A stretch of DNA of 64,000 nt from Punica granatum (lineage: Eukaryota > Streptophyta > Magnoliopsida > Myrtales > Lythraceae), in NCBI RefSeq assembly GCF_007655135.1, contig NC_045129.1, forward strand, positions 5,580,001 through 5,644,000, written 5' to 3'. The translations under genes were made by a program, and so were the position numbers. The stretch's first letter is position 1. Every line of letters begins with the position of its first letter. Under the pieces are notes generated by a model. That model searched no databases. It was not told the DNA's origin and worked only from the letters and a program-made list of their open reading frames with translations. This document shows, piece by piece, positions 1 to 12,000 of the stretch.

Positions 1-284
1 ACAAACTGGTTCTTTGTTGGCTGGTTGTGTACCTGTGGAAGTTTTAACTTGAAAGCTAAAGTTAGTTTTCCATCTTATTTGCCTCTTCTTATTCTTCTTG
101 CTGAGGGTTTAGGAACCATCCTGCATGTTCACCGCCTCATATGTCAGTTTTCCGAGTCCAAGTCATCTAAAGTGGGAAGTGCTAGTATCATCACACCCTG
201 CGGGGCACACTTGTTCGTGCTGATGTTTGAGATGAAGAGATAAGACTCTAGTGGCGCCGTAGTGCATCTCTTATGCAAGAGCTG

Positions 285-480
285 ATTTACCTTTTTTTTT
301 TTTCCGGTGTGTACCCTGGTATCCAGAGTCCAATGGAATCTGACTAATCCAGTCGGAAGATCAAGCATTAAAGATTATTTTCCCTCCCAATAAGTGCGCT
401 TCCCGAGGTTTGAACTTGTGTTTTTCTTTTTATGGGGTGAGCTGCGTATCACTCAATCAACATTTTTGTTGGTCATGCCG
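285..480. repeat. Possible dispersed repeat fragment
   Basis: This stretch has a poly-T tract followed by a block around 331-352 reading like 'ccaatggaatctgactaatc'. A related block lies around 16750-16790 ('caatggatcttgattaattc'). Both copies are followed by text on the theme 'gaggtttgaacttgtg' or 'gagattcaaatagga'. Such paired blocks in otherwise non-coding DNA suggest a dispersed element of unknown class. Its ends and target-site duplications were not found. The first ~280 bases could be the 3' end of a gene lying to the left, but no coding exon can be supported there. Confidence 0.3.
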
Positions 481-2860
481 ATTTACTTTAGACTTGATAA
501 ATCACAACCGTAAGATTTGCGACAATCAGTAGTTGTTTCCTGGGACTCTTCATAGGACGCATGTGAAATCAATGGGCTGGGCCCTTTACCATTAGTTAGG
601 TGACTGTTCTTTTCTCTCTTTTGGTGGGTGGGCCCAGAAACAAAGCATGGTGGGCTGTGATAATTCAGGCTTCCCCCCTCTTTCATCAAGTTTCCCCTTT
701 TTCCATCAATAATGATGAAAAGAAGTAATTATTATTTTTATCAATAACTAGTTTTCTCCCCGTGCATTGCACGAGCTTGTTTAATTTTATTATTTTAGTA
801 CTATTAAATTACCCATTTGTAACGCTAAAATAAAATATATATTAGCTTTGTATATTATTAATATTTATTATATATAATATTTGTTAGTTATATATAATGA
901 TAAATCATACAGAGTAATTTTGTTGGCATAAAAGCTGGCATCTACGGGGGATTAATCTCTATTCAATAGATTAAGTACATCTAATTAATGATATTCACCG
1001 AAAAAAGTACACCTCATGATCTTACTAAAAAAAAATAATTTTATTAGCATTATTTGTTATACTCAAGTCAATTAGATAACAAGTTTTTAGAAGACAAATG
1101 TATGGCGATTAGTAATTAGGTTTCTTTAATTTACGGGATAATCTTCATGAAAGTCTGTTTTAATTTAATTTGTTTGTTGTTGCTGTATCATTGAATATAT
1201 ATAGTGAAACCTTCCTGTATTAATATAAAAAAATTTAATAGATAAGTTCCAAACTTGATTTTGTAATATAATCTGTTGACACATTAAAAGTCGTGTAGAG
1301 AGTAAAAAAAAAAAAAGTTACCCGCACACATGCATATATATCATAACAATAATTTTAAATGAATTATATTGTGATATAATTTTCTTAAGTGCAAACACAT
1401 CTTTTGTTTGTATTATGTTCAAAATGTGTATGATATCATTGAAGTCGGGCAATATTTATATGTAATTGATAGTACTCTCTTTTTATTAACTACCTTTAGA
1501 AATATTAAAAGCATCTCACTTTATGAAGGTAAGGCGAGCCTGATATTTTAATATTTGATGTCACTACTTGGATTTAAACACGAACCTAAACAATTACTTT
1601 ACTTGGAATTAAAATCAAAATGAACAATTCAATAATAACAACAAACGATAAGAAGCACTAACGTTTTACTTACCCTAAAACATAAAACCAGGGAACTCAG
1701 GGACCAACACAAATGGAAAATAGAAAAGGAAAAAAAGGAAAATAAAATTTATATTTCGCCCTTCTCTCTTAATCCTTCTCTCCATCTTCCTCCTCAACAT
1801 CCATTTGGGAACTTGTGAAAATAAGTGCTATTTATTATATATTTCCATGATAAAAATAATTAGTCCACCTCTTCATTTTCACTTTACTATATTCATAAAA
1901 TAGTATGGAAATTTTCTTAGTAATAGTATTTCTATCTGATATATGTGTCTTCTCTCTATCAAAAACACCTCTCTTTTTTACCCTTTCTTTTGTACATATG
2001 AATAGTTCTCAAGGAACCAAAGAGTTCTGTTCTTGATATTTAAAAGTGCCCACTCACATTATTTATTTTTGCTTTACTTTTGATTCCAATGCTTAATTGA
2101 TTATTAAGTTTTTCTTCCACTTTAATCTTATATTTGTAAACAAAATAATTTTTTTTTTCACAGTATCACTTGCTCGATTAGAAATGGATTGGTTGTTCTT
2201 TTTTTTTTTTTCCCAATATTGTGCCTTTACCTTCTCCCCCATTTTAAGAAATTTTAAAAGTAGAAAACGATTTTAAAAATTCAAATTTATTAGGATATTG
2301 TAAACAGAGAGGGAAATGGATATTACAATCAAATTGTTTCTCATTCCTATTGCAATATGTTATTTTGATTTCTTATTTCTTATTGGTGAAGTTATTATGA
2401 AACTGACAATCATGACATAACCGAGACAATAAAGAAAATGGGATTTGGGAGAGCCAATTTGATGAAGGGAATTTGATGGGGCATTACACCGTGAACTGAG
2501 GGTCTTCGAAATGTCTTGAGGGTCTTCGAAATGTCGACGGGAGTTATGGGTTCCTGAATGTAGCCCCATAGATGTCAATCTTCCGCTTTAATATATTATA
2601 TATCGATTCTTCAATTTCTCCAACAGAAAGAAAGAAAAAAAAAAAGCAAAGGAAAAATGCCGTCATCTTTTGTGTTTCTTATTTATTTATTTATTTATTT
2701 TCCTCCGGACTAATATAATAACAACTATGACTGTTCCGTGACTTGCGCCGGCGACAGTGCCCCTTTCGCAGGTCTTACTTTAATACCTGTCTTCTAAAGT
2801 CGCATACAAGAATATAAAAAAAATATAGGGCCGATTTAATTCAATTACCTACCCTGAACT
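481..2860. other. AT-rich intergenic DNA without supported genes
   Basis: The longest open frames are short, lack recognisable domains and cross low-complexity sequence. The region contains homopolymer A/T runs, a TTTA tetranucleotide run near 2680-2700 and the short direct duplication listed separately. No gene or RNA is supported. Confidence 0.6.
2497..2535. repeat. Two-copy 20-bp tandem duplication
   Basis: The unit 'tgagggtcttcgaaatgtc' occurs twice in perfect tandem, at 2497-2515 and 2517-2535, separated by one T. It lies in non-coding sequence and looks like a recent local slippage duplication. Confidence 0.85.
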
Positions 2861-2867
2861 TTTGCAC

Positions 2868-2999
2868 AATATGTTGTTTTCACCGTAACAGGTGTTGAGA
2901 GTTGTCAATCCATGTATTTTCAGCGCTAATTTTTTTCATTTTTTTTCGAAATGGGTTTGACGACTCTCAACAACACGACCGTTATGAGAAACAGTATAT
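2868..2999. repeat. Imperfect inverted repeat (hairpin), possible transposon remnant
   Basis: The left arm (2868-2908) ends '...gtgttgagagttgtcaa'. The right arm (2957-2999) begins 'ttgacgactctcaacaac'. The two are reverse complements over about 40 bases with mismatches. The ~48-base centre contains the palindrome AGCGCT and an A/T-rich stretch. Text to the right (3150-3260) has phrases such as 'gggggccaatttgaa', also found in inverted-repeat transposons, so this may be the decayed middle of a larger element. Element ends were not found. Confidence 0.5.
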
Positions 3000-3808
3000 C
3001 GAACATTATATCGGTATCCAGCTTCCATTAAGAGCTAGAATTCACAATGTCGAGACTGAGAACATATCGTTATGTATATGTTTATAGCAGACTCGCTCAG
3101 ACTGGCGTGATGATAGGCAGGCTCGTGATTTTAATGGGGTTGGAGGGTCGAGAAATCCAAGGTGTTGCGGGGGCCAATTTGAAACAACTGAAATCATGAG
3201 GAGCCAATCGAGAAATACAACAAACATCCCGTGCCAATTTGAGATTAAGATTAACCCTAACCAAAACATATAAAATAGGACAAAAATCATAGATTGTTTT
3301 TTAATAATTATTTTATTGGAGATTCTACTATGATAGATTGGAAAAACAACCATCGTTATTTTTTTTTTCCCAAGCCATTAGATCCCATTACATAAAATCC
3401 AGACCGTACATGCTTTCAGTATCTTTTTACTAGAAGATTCACCATATAATTTAACTTTCTGTATTTTCAACTACGGATCTTCTTGACAATGCTCAGTCAT
3501 ACTCGTAAACGAGTTTGATCCTGTTCAATAAACCAAGCCGAACCAAACCGAAATCTAAATATTCAATCATAAATAACAATTTTATAACTTTAAAAAAAAA
3601 GAAAAAAAATAAATGAAACAAAGAAATGTTTGGTATGGTTTTTTTGCCACTTATAAAAAAAAGATAAAATGTTTGGTTTTTGATCCCGACGAATTCCTAT
3701 TAGATTGGGAGGCGCTCTGTTTCCGTTTCTTTCTTGTCTGGTTTGCTCTGTGTTTTTGTGTTGTGTAAACATACACAAAGGAGGGGTGCGGTGCAGTGAG
3801 ATGTTGGC

Positions 3809-3942
3809 TTTGATAGCGAAGGCCGCGGTTAAGCACTCGATTTTACGGGGATTCTCTATTTTTAATCCAATCTTAACAGTGAAAGTCGGGGTCAAATACT
3901 TGATTTTGGCTTTAACAGTGAATGCCGCGGTTAAATGCTCGA
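3809..3942. repeat. Degenerate three-copy repeat
   Basis: Three related units occur: 3809-3840, 3869-3902 and 3909-3942. They share the theme 'acagtgaatgccgcggttaa' followed by '.tgctcga'. Spacing is uneven (about 60 then 40 bases). All three read through one open frame (3705-4004), but the peptide has no recognisable domain and is explained by the repeat. Non-coding repeat is the preferred reading. Confidence 0.6.
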
Positions 3943-4303
3943 GGATCAAACATTTGTGGGTGTTTCGCAGTCCACGTGATTTTGCCCCGGAGCAGTGCCC
4001 GTGACTCTTTTCGATCGGTCAACTGGCAATCTGAACTTGGATTTGGGATCGTGCAATCATAGGTTATAACATTGAAGCAGAGCACGTTGAAATGTTTATT
4101 AATAAATCTCGAGAAGATATGTAATAAAAAACATCGAAAATTAAAATCTGAGGAGTGAATTTTCAAGTAAAAAGGTTTTGGATGCATGTACGACTTGAAT
4201 TTTACGTAATGAGATCTAATAGCTAAAAAAAATTAACAATCGCGATGGTTATTTTTCCAGCTAAATAGTGATAGCATCACCTATTCTTTTATGGCCACTT
4301 CTA

Positions 4304-5182
4304 GAGTTAATTGCATCAGTGATCCAAAATGTTTTATGAATATTTCAGGTTGGTCCAAAATTTTTTTTAATAACTTATTGGTACATTAAATTTCAAAACC
4401 GTTTCGATATAGTCCATTCCGTCATTTGTGTTTGACACTGTTTCTACTCCAAACTTTTTAAAATTGTAAAACGACCTAAAGTTTTATAATTTTTCAAAAT
4501 ATACCCCACATTCTCTCTCTTCCTTCTCGACTTTCTCTCTCTTATGCTCGCCTTGCGGAGCGCTCCGCCGATGACCTCGAAGGCGGTGACGAGGACGAAG
4601 ACGAGGGCGGTGGTGATGGCCAGGGAGGCCTACGACAAGACGTCCTAGTTGAGCCCAAGCAGGGAGGCGATGATTGTCGTCGCCGCCCCGAGCGTTGAGG
4701 CGCAGAACACCCACCCGAAGGTCATCACCTCGTCCACGGCCACAAGTTTGATTGCCCCCGTCGTCCCGCCCTGTGAGACAACAGAGAATCAAAGACAGAG
4801 GGGAGGGTTTGCAGGGCCGTCGGATCGGAGGGGCGGATCTCGAGGAGGAAGACTGGGGTCGATGAATAGTGGAAGGGAAAGAGGAAGACGATGAACAGTG
4901 AAAGAGAGAGAGGGGTTGAGGCAAAATTAAAAAAAGTTCAAAAAATTTAAGGTATTTTGAAATTTTAAAAGGTTTGAAATTTTAATTAAAATTAAAAAAA
5001 TATTTTTTATTATAATATTCTTGTCACATCGGCATTTTGCTAACGGCGTCAATTATGAATTGACGGAATGCACTACATCGAAATGATTTTAAAATTTAAT
5101 GTACCAATAAGTTATCAAAAAAATATTTTGAACTAACTTATAATATTTATAATTTTTTTTTGAATTATCAGTGCAATGAATC
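4304..5182. mobile_element. Non-autonomous Mutator-like element with GC-rich core (Pack-MULE candidate)
   Basis: The element is bounded by the exact 9-bp direct repeat CCACTTCTA at 4295-4303 and 5183-5191. Its ends are imperfect inverted repeats: the left starts 'gagttaattgcatcagtgat' and the right, read inward on the minus strand, starts 'gattcattgcactgataatt'. The arms stay similar for about 130 bases, sharing 'aacttattggtacattaaat'. The 9-bp duplication and long inverted arms are typical of Mutator-like elements. No transposase is present, so it is non-autonomous. The core (about 4540-4910) is GC-rich, unlike the flanks, and on the minus strand resembles a piece of a host gene (see next entry). 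Confidence 0.8.
4540..4800 (-). pseudogene. Captured gene fragment inside the element, hydrophobic protein, unidentified
   Basis: On the minus strand a splice-acceptor-like 'ctctgttgtctcacag' (about 4770-4785) is followed by an open stretch. It encodes hydrophobic segments such as WVFCASTLGAATTIIASLLG and, further on, ITTALVFVLVTAFEVIGGAL. Two in-frame TAG codons interrupt it between these segments. The pattern of intron end, exon with transmembrane-like segments and later stops fits a fragment of a host membrane-protein gene carried by the Mutator-like element. I do not recognise the parent family and assign no function. An alternative is a GC-rich non-coding core with a chance open frame. 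Confidence 0.45.
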
Positions 5183-5299
5183 CCACTTCTATGATACTTC
5201 TTTTATTAGCACTCCCCAGTTAGTACGGCAGCACGGCCTACAGCTTGCTTGTCGCCTTCCCCCTACATATACGTACACCCACATATAAAATATACGTAC

Positions 5300-5322
5300 A
5301 TATATATATATATATATATATA
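5300..5322. repeat. (TA)n microsatellite
   Basis: An uninterrupted TA dinucleotide run of about 11 units lies upstream of the gene starting at 6147. A second-order 'catatata' context precedes it. Confidence 0.9.
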
Positions 5323-6146
5323 GATATATTAGCGGAGACCAATCGAATCTCTTCCAAAATTCATTAATTTTCTTACCACGGACGCCACATGTCCCCTTTC
5401 AGTTTCTTCCTCACAGTTTGCAGCGTAAAGCAAGACCGGGTTCATTGCAGCAGAGGTGAGCCCCTAGCCTCATGCCATTATTGTATTGTTCCCTTAATTT
5501 TCCGGGTGATCGGCCGGTGTCCATCGAGGTTATACGGGGCAGCCTGTGGGAGACGATTCACTTGTCGGTGCAAGTGACACTCCAACGGGCAACGGTTACA
5601 TTACAACAATGATTCGACGTATATCATCAATTAGCAGGAAAGAAAAAAAATCATATTCAGGGTTAGATAAACATGTAATTATAGTCTGCCCTTTTATTTA
5701 ATCTCCTTGCTTAATGAGGATGACCCAACTAATTAATCAATTTTGCCATTATTACCCGTTTGGTAAATCCTTGCGGTGCCTTCCTTCCTACTTTGCCAGA
5801 TTTTATTTTATCTTTTTTACGTTAATTTCATATTTCTTTATTTATGCCGATTAGTGAATTGTCCAATAATAAAGAGAATAAAGGAAGAAATCATATTTTT
5901 TGCTATTGTCAATTAAACTTTCCATATAACCACCACCGCTTGCCTTTTCTAAGAAAAATGCAATTTAAAGGTCCAATTACTCCCCACTTTCACTTCATCT
6001 TCTTCTTTCAGAATCACTTGGCTTTCTCCTTCTTCAGAACTTTCAACCCCTGATCTTTGATACTCGTGTATTTATTCCCTTTGTATACTAGTATCGAGAA
6101 CTATGTACATTAAAAGCATGTTATATGCTTAATATCTCAGGTGAGG

Positions 6147-6753
6147 ATGAAGAAATATCCCGTTGTATTCCCGAAATACGAAACCGGCGACTATGGTGCT
6201 ATTGATTTTGATCCTGAAGTAGACTTTGCTCAGGTAATGATATGATCAAACTATCTTTGATACTTGTATATTTATTCCCTTATATGTACATAGTTCTTGA
6301 ACATTTTTGGGTTCGTGCTTTCGATCATAGTTCTTGAATGAAGCAAGGCAACACAAGAACGTTTCGGACGTTGTCGGTTCCTCCCTGAATGTAGAACATG
6401 GAGGGAGGAGAAGATCGGGCGATGAGAAGAAGGAGGGCAAGAAGTCATGGAAGAGTTCCCTATTCTCATGGCTGAAATCCGATAAGAAAAGCAAGCATCG
6501 GGTCGAGCCCGCAACTATTACTTCCTCCTGTAAGCCGAAGCCGAGAAAGGGACATACTTCCGGCCCGATATATGGGAGCACTGTCAGGGGATCCGAGGTA
6601 GTGCACCACCGCCCAACATCAGGCCCGCTTTCGGGTTTTTTCAGCAAGACAAAGAGATCAGAGAACAAGACTCCATACCTCACCCTCGGCCAGCTTGACA
6701 GGCCTAATGGTAATGGAGCTAGTCCATACGGGCCCGTGTACCTTGTAACCTAG
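6147..6753 (+). CDS. Small basic plant-specific protein of unknown function, 2 coding exons
   Basis: Exons are 6147-6233 and 6331-6753, giving 169 residues with phase 0 at the junction (CAG|gtaatg ... atag|TTC). The ATG lies just after a probable acceptor 'atatctcag' at 6140, which suggests a further intron in the 5' UTR. The protein begins MKKYPVVFPKYETGDYG, then an acidic patch (DFDPEVDFAQ, residues 20-29). A Lys/Arg/Ser-rich middle follows with the aromatic motif SSLFSWLKSDKKSK (about 70-85). The C-terminal half has short Gly/Pro blocks (SGPIYGS, TSGPLSGFF, PYLTLGQLD) and ends SPYGPVYLVT. The block order and the terminal GPVYLVT recall uncharacterised plant-specific small proteins. No enzymatic motif, signal peptide or membrane segment is visible. 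The family is unnamed, and the gene model is better supported than any role. Confidence 0.8.
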
Positions 6754-7755
6754 CGTGTGGAGTGACCTCCGAGTATCGGAGGACTTAGGTTAGAGGCTGT
6801 GAATCATTCTTGTGCCGTGATACCACTTCCATGATTAGGCTTTCAATGAAGTTTCATGTTGCTGTGGCAGGGAAGAGCCGTTCAGAGCAAACTTTGCTCT
6901 TACCAGAATGGAAGAGCCGTTCGCATTGAATCATTCATTGTTATATTTCGATGTCCGTTTTTTCGTAAGATATAGTTTTCTCGATGTAACAGACAGCAAA
7001 ATGTCACGCGGACAAATTCCATCTCCTCGAAAAATTTAAGGATGGTGTCCTGAAATTCGTAGACTGACTGACCTGTTCAAAATGGTTGCAGAAAGTTAGG
7101 TCGTTGTTAATGAGGAAACGCAACTGATTTCTGGAACCAAATTCATACAGATGATTTATGTGGTATTCGGTCATTTTCATTCGTTTGGAATGTCGAGAAG
7201 CAGATCATAATTCTACCAAACCTCCTTCCGGTGTTCATCTGCAGTCGAGAGTGACTAGACAAGAGGCAATCCTTACCTTAATAATCTGTTTGAGTGCATC
7301 ATTTACAGGAGTCGTATTCGTTGGTGGCAGAGTGTTTTAAGAGTTCAGCAAAACACGGATTTTCCCGTCTCAAACAGCATTCAGATTCTCTTCACCTTAT
7401 TTATATTCAGATTCCGAGTTTTACCGGTTCAAATTTCGGCCCCGATTTCATGGAGAAGGTCTAACTATGCTTTCTTTCACTCTATTGCATGGATGTCAAG
7501 ATCAAGAGACCGCAAGAGGAAACAAGTTATACCATCAATGAATATGCTTATATATATCTAATTTCATAAGCTACATCTCCTGTAACAGAATGGAATTTCC
7601 CACCCTCTGAAACAGAGAAGCCGACCTCTCATTTCACACAACAAAGTAAACTGCGAATCTGCTCCGATGACAGTGGAAACAGCAACCTCAATTGTATAAC
7701 AGGCACAACCTTCTAAACTGTTCTTCCTTCACCATTTCTAGCAAGAACCAGAAGT
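6754..7755. other. 3' flank and intergenic DNA between two convergent genes
   Basis: The stretch holds the 3' UTR of the upstream plus-strand gene and then the distal 3' flank of the minus-strand ATL gene. The only open frames are short and featureless. A near-repeat 'ggaagagccgttc' occurs twice (about 6871 and 6910), separated by about 40 bases. Confidence 0.6.
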
Positions 7756-7958
7756 TCATCGAGCAACCGTAAACCGTTGCGATCTAATCTTCACTGGCTG
7801 ACTGCTCTCATGGAAACCCGAAAACACGATACAACTCGGGCTTAATATTTGCAGTTCCAGCAACTTGCTGATGCAGTGCAGACATACTCTTCCACCAGTA
7901 ATGCGTTTTAGCAGCAATAGATACTCTTTGCAAGAGGACTTCACAACTACTCGAGCCT

Positions 7959-8891
7959 TTAAACTTGTTCGGCATCGGCAGAGCTGGAGCTGCAAGGACT
8001 GACCCTCCTCTCCCTGCTGAGGAGCCTCTTCAGCGATCTCAACCTCGTTGTCACGGGAGACTTGGGTTCCTCCTCGGCGAACCTGCTCGAGGAGCTTTCA
8101 ATCGGCCTCGGGATGTCGATCACGAGCGTCCCATCGACCCAATTACTACTACTACCGCTAGTACCAGCAGTGGCAGTGGTACTATTCAGTGAAGCGGAAG
8201 ACGAGGGGACTTCTTCCAAGCAAGCAGCACTCCTAGAGGTAACCTGAGTCTCATTGCCCCAAAACAACACATTGGTCGGGAAGTTCGGAGATTCCGAGGG
8301 TTGCCCGTTACTCGAATTTTCTTCCGCTAACTCACCAGCGCTATTGCTACTACTGGTGCTGCTACTATCCTCGACATCGGTTTCGGCCGATTTTGAGATC
8401 TCACCACCAACAGGGTTCCTGCAGATGGGGCAAGTAGAATGAGACTCGAACCACATGTCTATGCAATCGGAATGGAACCCGTGATTGCACTTCGGGAGCA
8501 ACCGAGCCTTCTCCCCCTCCACAAGCTCCGATAGACAAATCGCGCACTCGAGCCCCTCCCCGGACTCGTCCGGCCCACAAATCACAGCCGGAAGTGACCG
8601 GAGGATCGCGGGATCGAGGCCCTTGCGCGCTGGGTCGTGGGCCGCAGCCGCGAACACGAAATGGCGCCTCCTCCGGTGGTGGCGCCTGCGGCGATTGTGG
8701 CTCTGCTGGGAGTCGGCGGCCGGGGATTCCTCGACGCGGCCCCAGAACCACTTGGCGTAGAGGTGGAGGACGAGGACAAAGATCACCACGAGGAAGAGGA
8801 CGATGGCGGCCGTCATCAAGATCTTGGCCGTTAACTCCACCGGCGCGGAGTCATGCAACGGCCCACCGCCCATCGCCGAGGACTCCCCCAT
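7959..8891 (-). CDS. ATL: ATL-family RING-H2 E3 ubiquitin ligase (ATL3/ATL60-like), intronless
   Basis: This 310-residue protein starts MGESSAMGGG at 8891. The frame is open for 57 further codons upstream, but the ATL layout (short N-terminus, then membrane segment) supports this start. A transmembrane helix spans about residues 22-44, followed by the conserved YAKWFW. A His/Arg-rich basic stretch covers 66-77, and the ATL-specific GLD box is at 91 (GLDPAILRSLP). The RING-H2 ligands are C116, C119, C135, H137, H140, C143, C154 and C157, with the exact spacing C-x2-C-x15-C-x-H-x2-H-x2-C-x10-C-x2-C and the usual W148 and P155. The Ser-rich tail (about 166-300) is probably disordered. ATL proteins are membrane-anchored E3 ligases that recruit E2 through the RING, and many act in defence and stress responses. 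The absence of introns is typical of the family. The particular substrate cannot be read from sequence. Confidence 0.95.
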   Translation of the reverse strand: MGESSAMGGGPLHDSAPVELTAKILMTAAIVLFLVVIFVLVLHLYAKWFWGRVEESPAADSQQSHNRRRRHHRRRRHFVFAAAAHDPARKGLDPAILRSLPAVICGPDESGEGLECAICLSELVEGEKARLLPKCNHGFHSDCIDMWFESHSTCPICRNPVGGEISKSAETDVEDSSSTSSSNSAGELAEENSSNGQPSESPNFPTNVLFWGNETQVTSRSAACLEEVPSSSASLNSTTATAGTSGSSSNWVDGTLVIDIPRPIESSSSRFAEEEPKSPVTTRLRSLKRLLSRERRVSPCSSSSADAEQV

Positions 8892-9099
8892 GTCCGACTC
8901 TGCTGCTCCCTTCCTGAAAACCCCCAGCAGCTCCCACACACCAAAAACCGACTGAATCTTCCTCAAAATGCGACTGAGACAGAGCAGAGACAAAAGGGTT
9001 TCCTGCTCCGGCGATTCTGATTCTTGAAATGAATCGGCCAAAAACCCAGTTGAGAGCTTCACCCCACGAAGCTGGAAGATTCAGAAATGGGTTCAAAAG

Positions 9100-12000
9100 A
9101 ATGGGCGGTTGCTGAGGTAGACGACAATGGAGGGACGCTCCACTACTACAGTCCTGTATGTGTGGGGGAGTTCAGTTCAATTACAAGGACCAGCAGACAT
9201 GGTTAATGGTGGGAGGAAGAGAGAGGGCGGAAAGAGTGGGGAGGGGGGGAGGGTGGATGACCAAATTTGGGCCCGATGCCTTGATAATTTAAGGGAAGCT
9301 GAAGCTGCCATGCCCATCTAAAACTCGGGATCACAACCTTGACGCCATGTCTATCTTCATCTTCTGTGATATTCCATACTTTGACTTTGACGCCTCTTTT
9401 CTTTTCTCTAATATGAATATACGGCCATGGAGTTGAGTAACACTCGCCCCGTATGTATAAAACGCCTCGCGATTGTTTTGCCCTAATAATAATAAGTATC
9501 GGCACATCAATCCCGCAAACATTCCCGAACCATCGAGATGTTCAATTGCGGAGAACCTCGATACTGTAATCACCCTATCGACTCGAGCCATTGGTGGCTG
9601 ACTCGATATTCAGGTAATTGGCAATCGGAATGTACTTCGACATTTTAAGTATTACCGGTGCGGCTCGGGGTATGGTTAGACCTTGAAAATGGAGGAAGGT
9701 CACGAAGGATGAAATGGAAATAGTTGCATTACAGCACTGCATTGTTCCACGAACTTCACAAATTTATAATAAGTTCAAATATTATCATTTAATTTGCTTT
9801 TGATGAAACTAATCCTAGCTCGATTCGACACTGTTGTATTTGGGAGCGCAGTCGGACCGGGTACTTTGTGGTCCAATTAGTTCGAGTTTATGTTTGGTAT
9901 GATGAAAAATAAGGTTTCCTTTACAGCCAAAACTATATGGGCAAGACTCTACAAACATGATGATTTATATAATTAATTTATTCTAGACTAGCTGGGCATG
10001 ATATTGTCTTGTTTTTCTTTTTTTAAGATAATGATTTACGTGGTTGTAATAATTAAAAGGGGTGTCGACATAATTACTGAAAATCCATGGTTACTGAGGA
10101 AAGTGACTAATCTAAGCACAAGCACTGTAACAGCACTGGGACAGGGCAACATTTGCGATTTCCTAATCAATTAGAAAGTTGTCTAACTGGGTAAGTGCTA
10201 CAACATATATATGATCTAACTCGCAGTTGATCCGAATTTTATGTCTTTTCTCCGATGAATCGGACTCCCTAGCGAAGAAGAAGTTAATATTCGTCATAGT
10301 ACGCATAATTCTATCTGAAGCAAATAAACTAAATTTCAGCCGTATCTAGATATGGTATAAGATTCTTAAGAAGCATATATAATGTATCTGATCAATTGAG
10401 CAAAGCAAAATGGAGACAACGAATAGATTGAAATGTAATTTGTCAAAAAGCACAAAGTAGACGTATGGGAAAGTACATTGAAGAGGATCGAACTTTGTGA
10501 CAAAATCTTCGGACATCACAAAAAAAGACGCAAAAAGAATATGTCTATATAATATTAAGTTTGACTCGTTTCGGTATACAATGCTCGCTTGAATAGGATA
10601 TAAATGAAAAGATCCCAATGGATGAAAGTATGTGTATGTGGATCTCATCTGACAAACACAAATTGGAAAACAAAAAAGAGAGAGAGAGAGAGAGAATTAC
10701 CTCAAAGAAATTATTGATTAAGAAATTTTAGAATAAGGTTTAATCATTTCTATAACATCAAATTAATGCTATGTCTTTTTTTTCTTCCTTTTAGATTAAG
10801 TGGGTCAACAAAATTAATTAATGCTATGTCCAACGAAATTAGACATTGACTGACGCAATATTAGAAAATTAAATATAAAAACCAAAATGATTTGCACAGC
10901 GAAGAAACTAAAAAGATCTTATTTGGTTCATAAATTAATTTTTTTAAAAAAGCCTGTGATTAATAGCTTGCCATAATTTTAAGGAACTGGCCAATGATGA
11001 AGGATCACATTGGGCCCAAAAGTTTCGGAAAATTAAACTTAGGCCATGCTTTTCACTACTGAAGTCAAAAAGATTTTGACTTTGTCTACAAGGTTTTGCT
11101 TTTTTTGGAGTTCAACTCAACAATCCACGAAGGTAACGAGGAAGCGAAAAGAAATTACATACATGATATACGAGATAAATCTCCAAACGCAATAAAAATG
11201 TTTGAAGGTAATGTTCACGAGCAAAGAAAACCCGGCGGTGACTTCTCTTATTGAGCAACAATCATGGATATGAGTACAATATGATTGCGTCCCTCACAAG
11301 CACAACGGACGATCACAAATGATGAATCCTAATTTCCTCGTAGAGATATCTCATCTCATAAATACTTTCACCGTCTAAACGCTTTCCGCGCACTTTTACA
11401 TCAAGGCATTCGATACATATATATAGTATCCCAATTCACTCTCAACACAAAATCCCTATTTGATTTCTATAAAAAAAAATATCTCTAATACAAGATTCTC
11501 AAAATAAGAATACCTTTATAATCTGACCAAAAAAGTAATTGTTTATTTATCATATTTTCATGATTCCATTTTCTTTCTTTCGTTTCCAACCTCTACTCAC
11601 CAAGGTTATTCATTCATGTTTCAATTTTTCCTTTAATCATGTGCACTAAGCATGTCGTTTTTTTTTTTTCAATTTTGAAGAAAATATTAGTGAGATCAAA
11701 GACATTCTCTCGAGAAAATAGTCGAGGCATAAATGTTCTCAAATTTTAGTTTACAAGGCAGGGGATAGTTTTTTCGTGATATCTCTTGGATTTTTTTTTC
11801 TTCTCTACATGAGACTCCTCCAGCGCCTACCGCATGGCAACTACGAAAGAAATATTAATAGTGAGAAGATAAAAATAAAATAAGAATTGGAGCCTACCAA
11901 AAAAATAAAAATTGGAGATAAAATGTGATAAAGAAAAAAATAATAATATAAAACATGGGAGAAAAAAGAGAAAGGAAAATAATATCAAATAGAAAATATT

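Noticed and set aside
6246..6683. 145-codon frame antisense to the small basic protein gene
   Set aside because: Mirror of a real exon in another frame; no family motifs, while the sense strand has matching splice sites and conserved-looking blocks.
8401..8917. Several GC-rich frames on both strands inside the ATL gene
   Set aside because: Shadows of the RING-H2 coding sequence.
8892..9062. 57-codon in-frame N-terminal extension of the ATL protein
   Set aside because: ATL proteins begin shortly before the membrane helix; the extension has no conserved features and is better read as 5' UTR.
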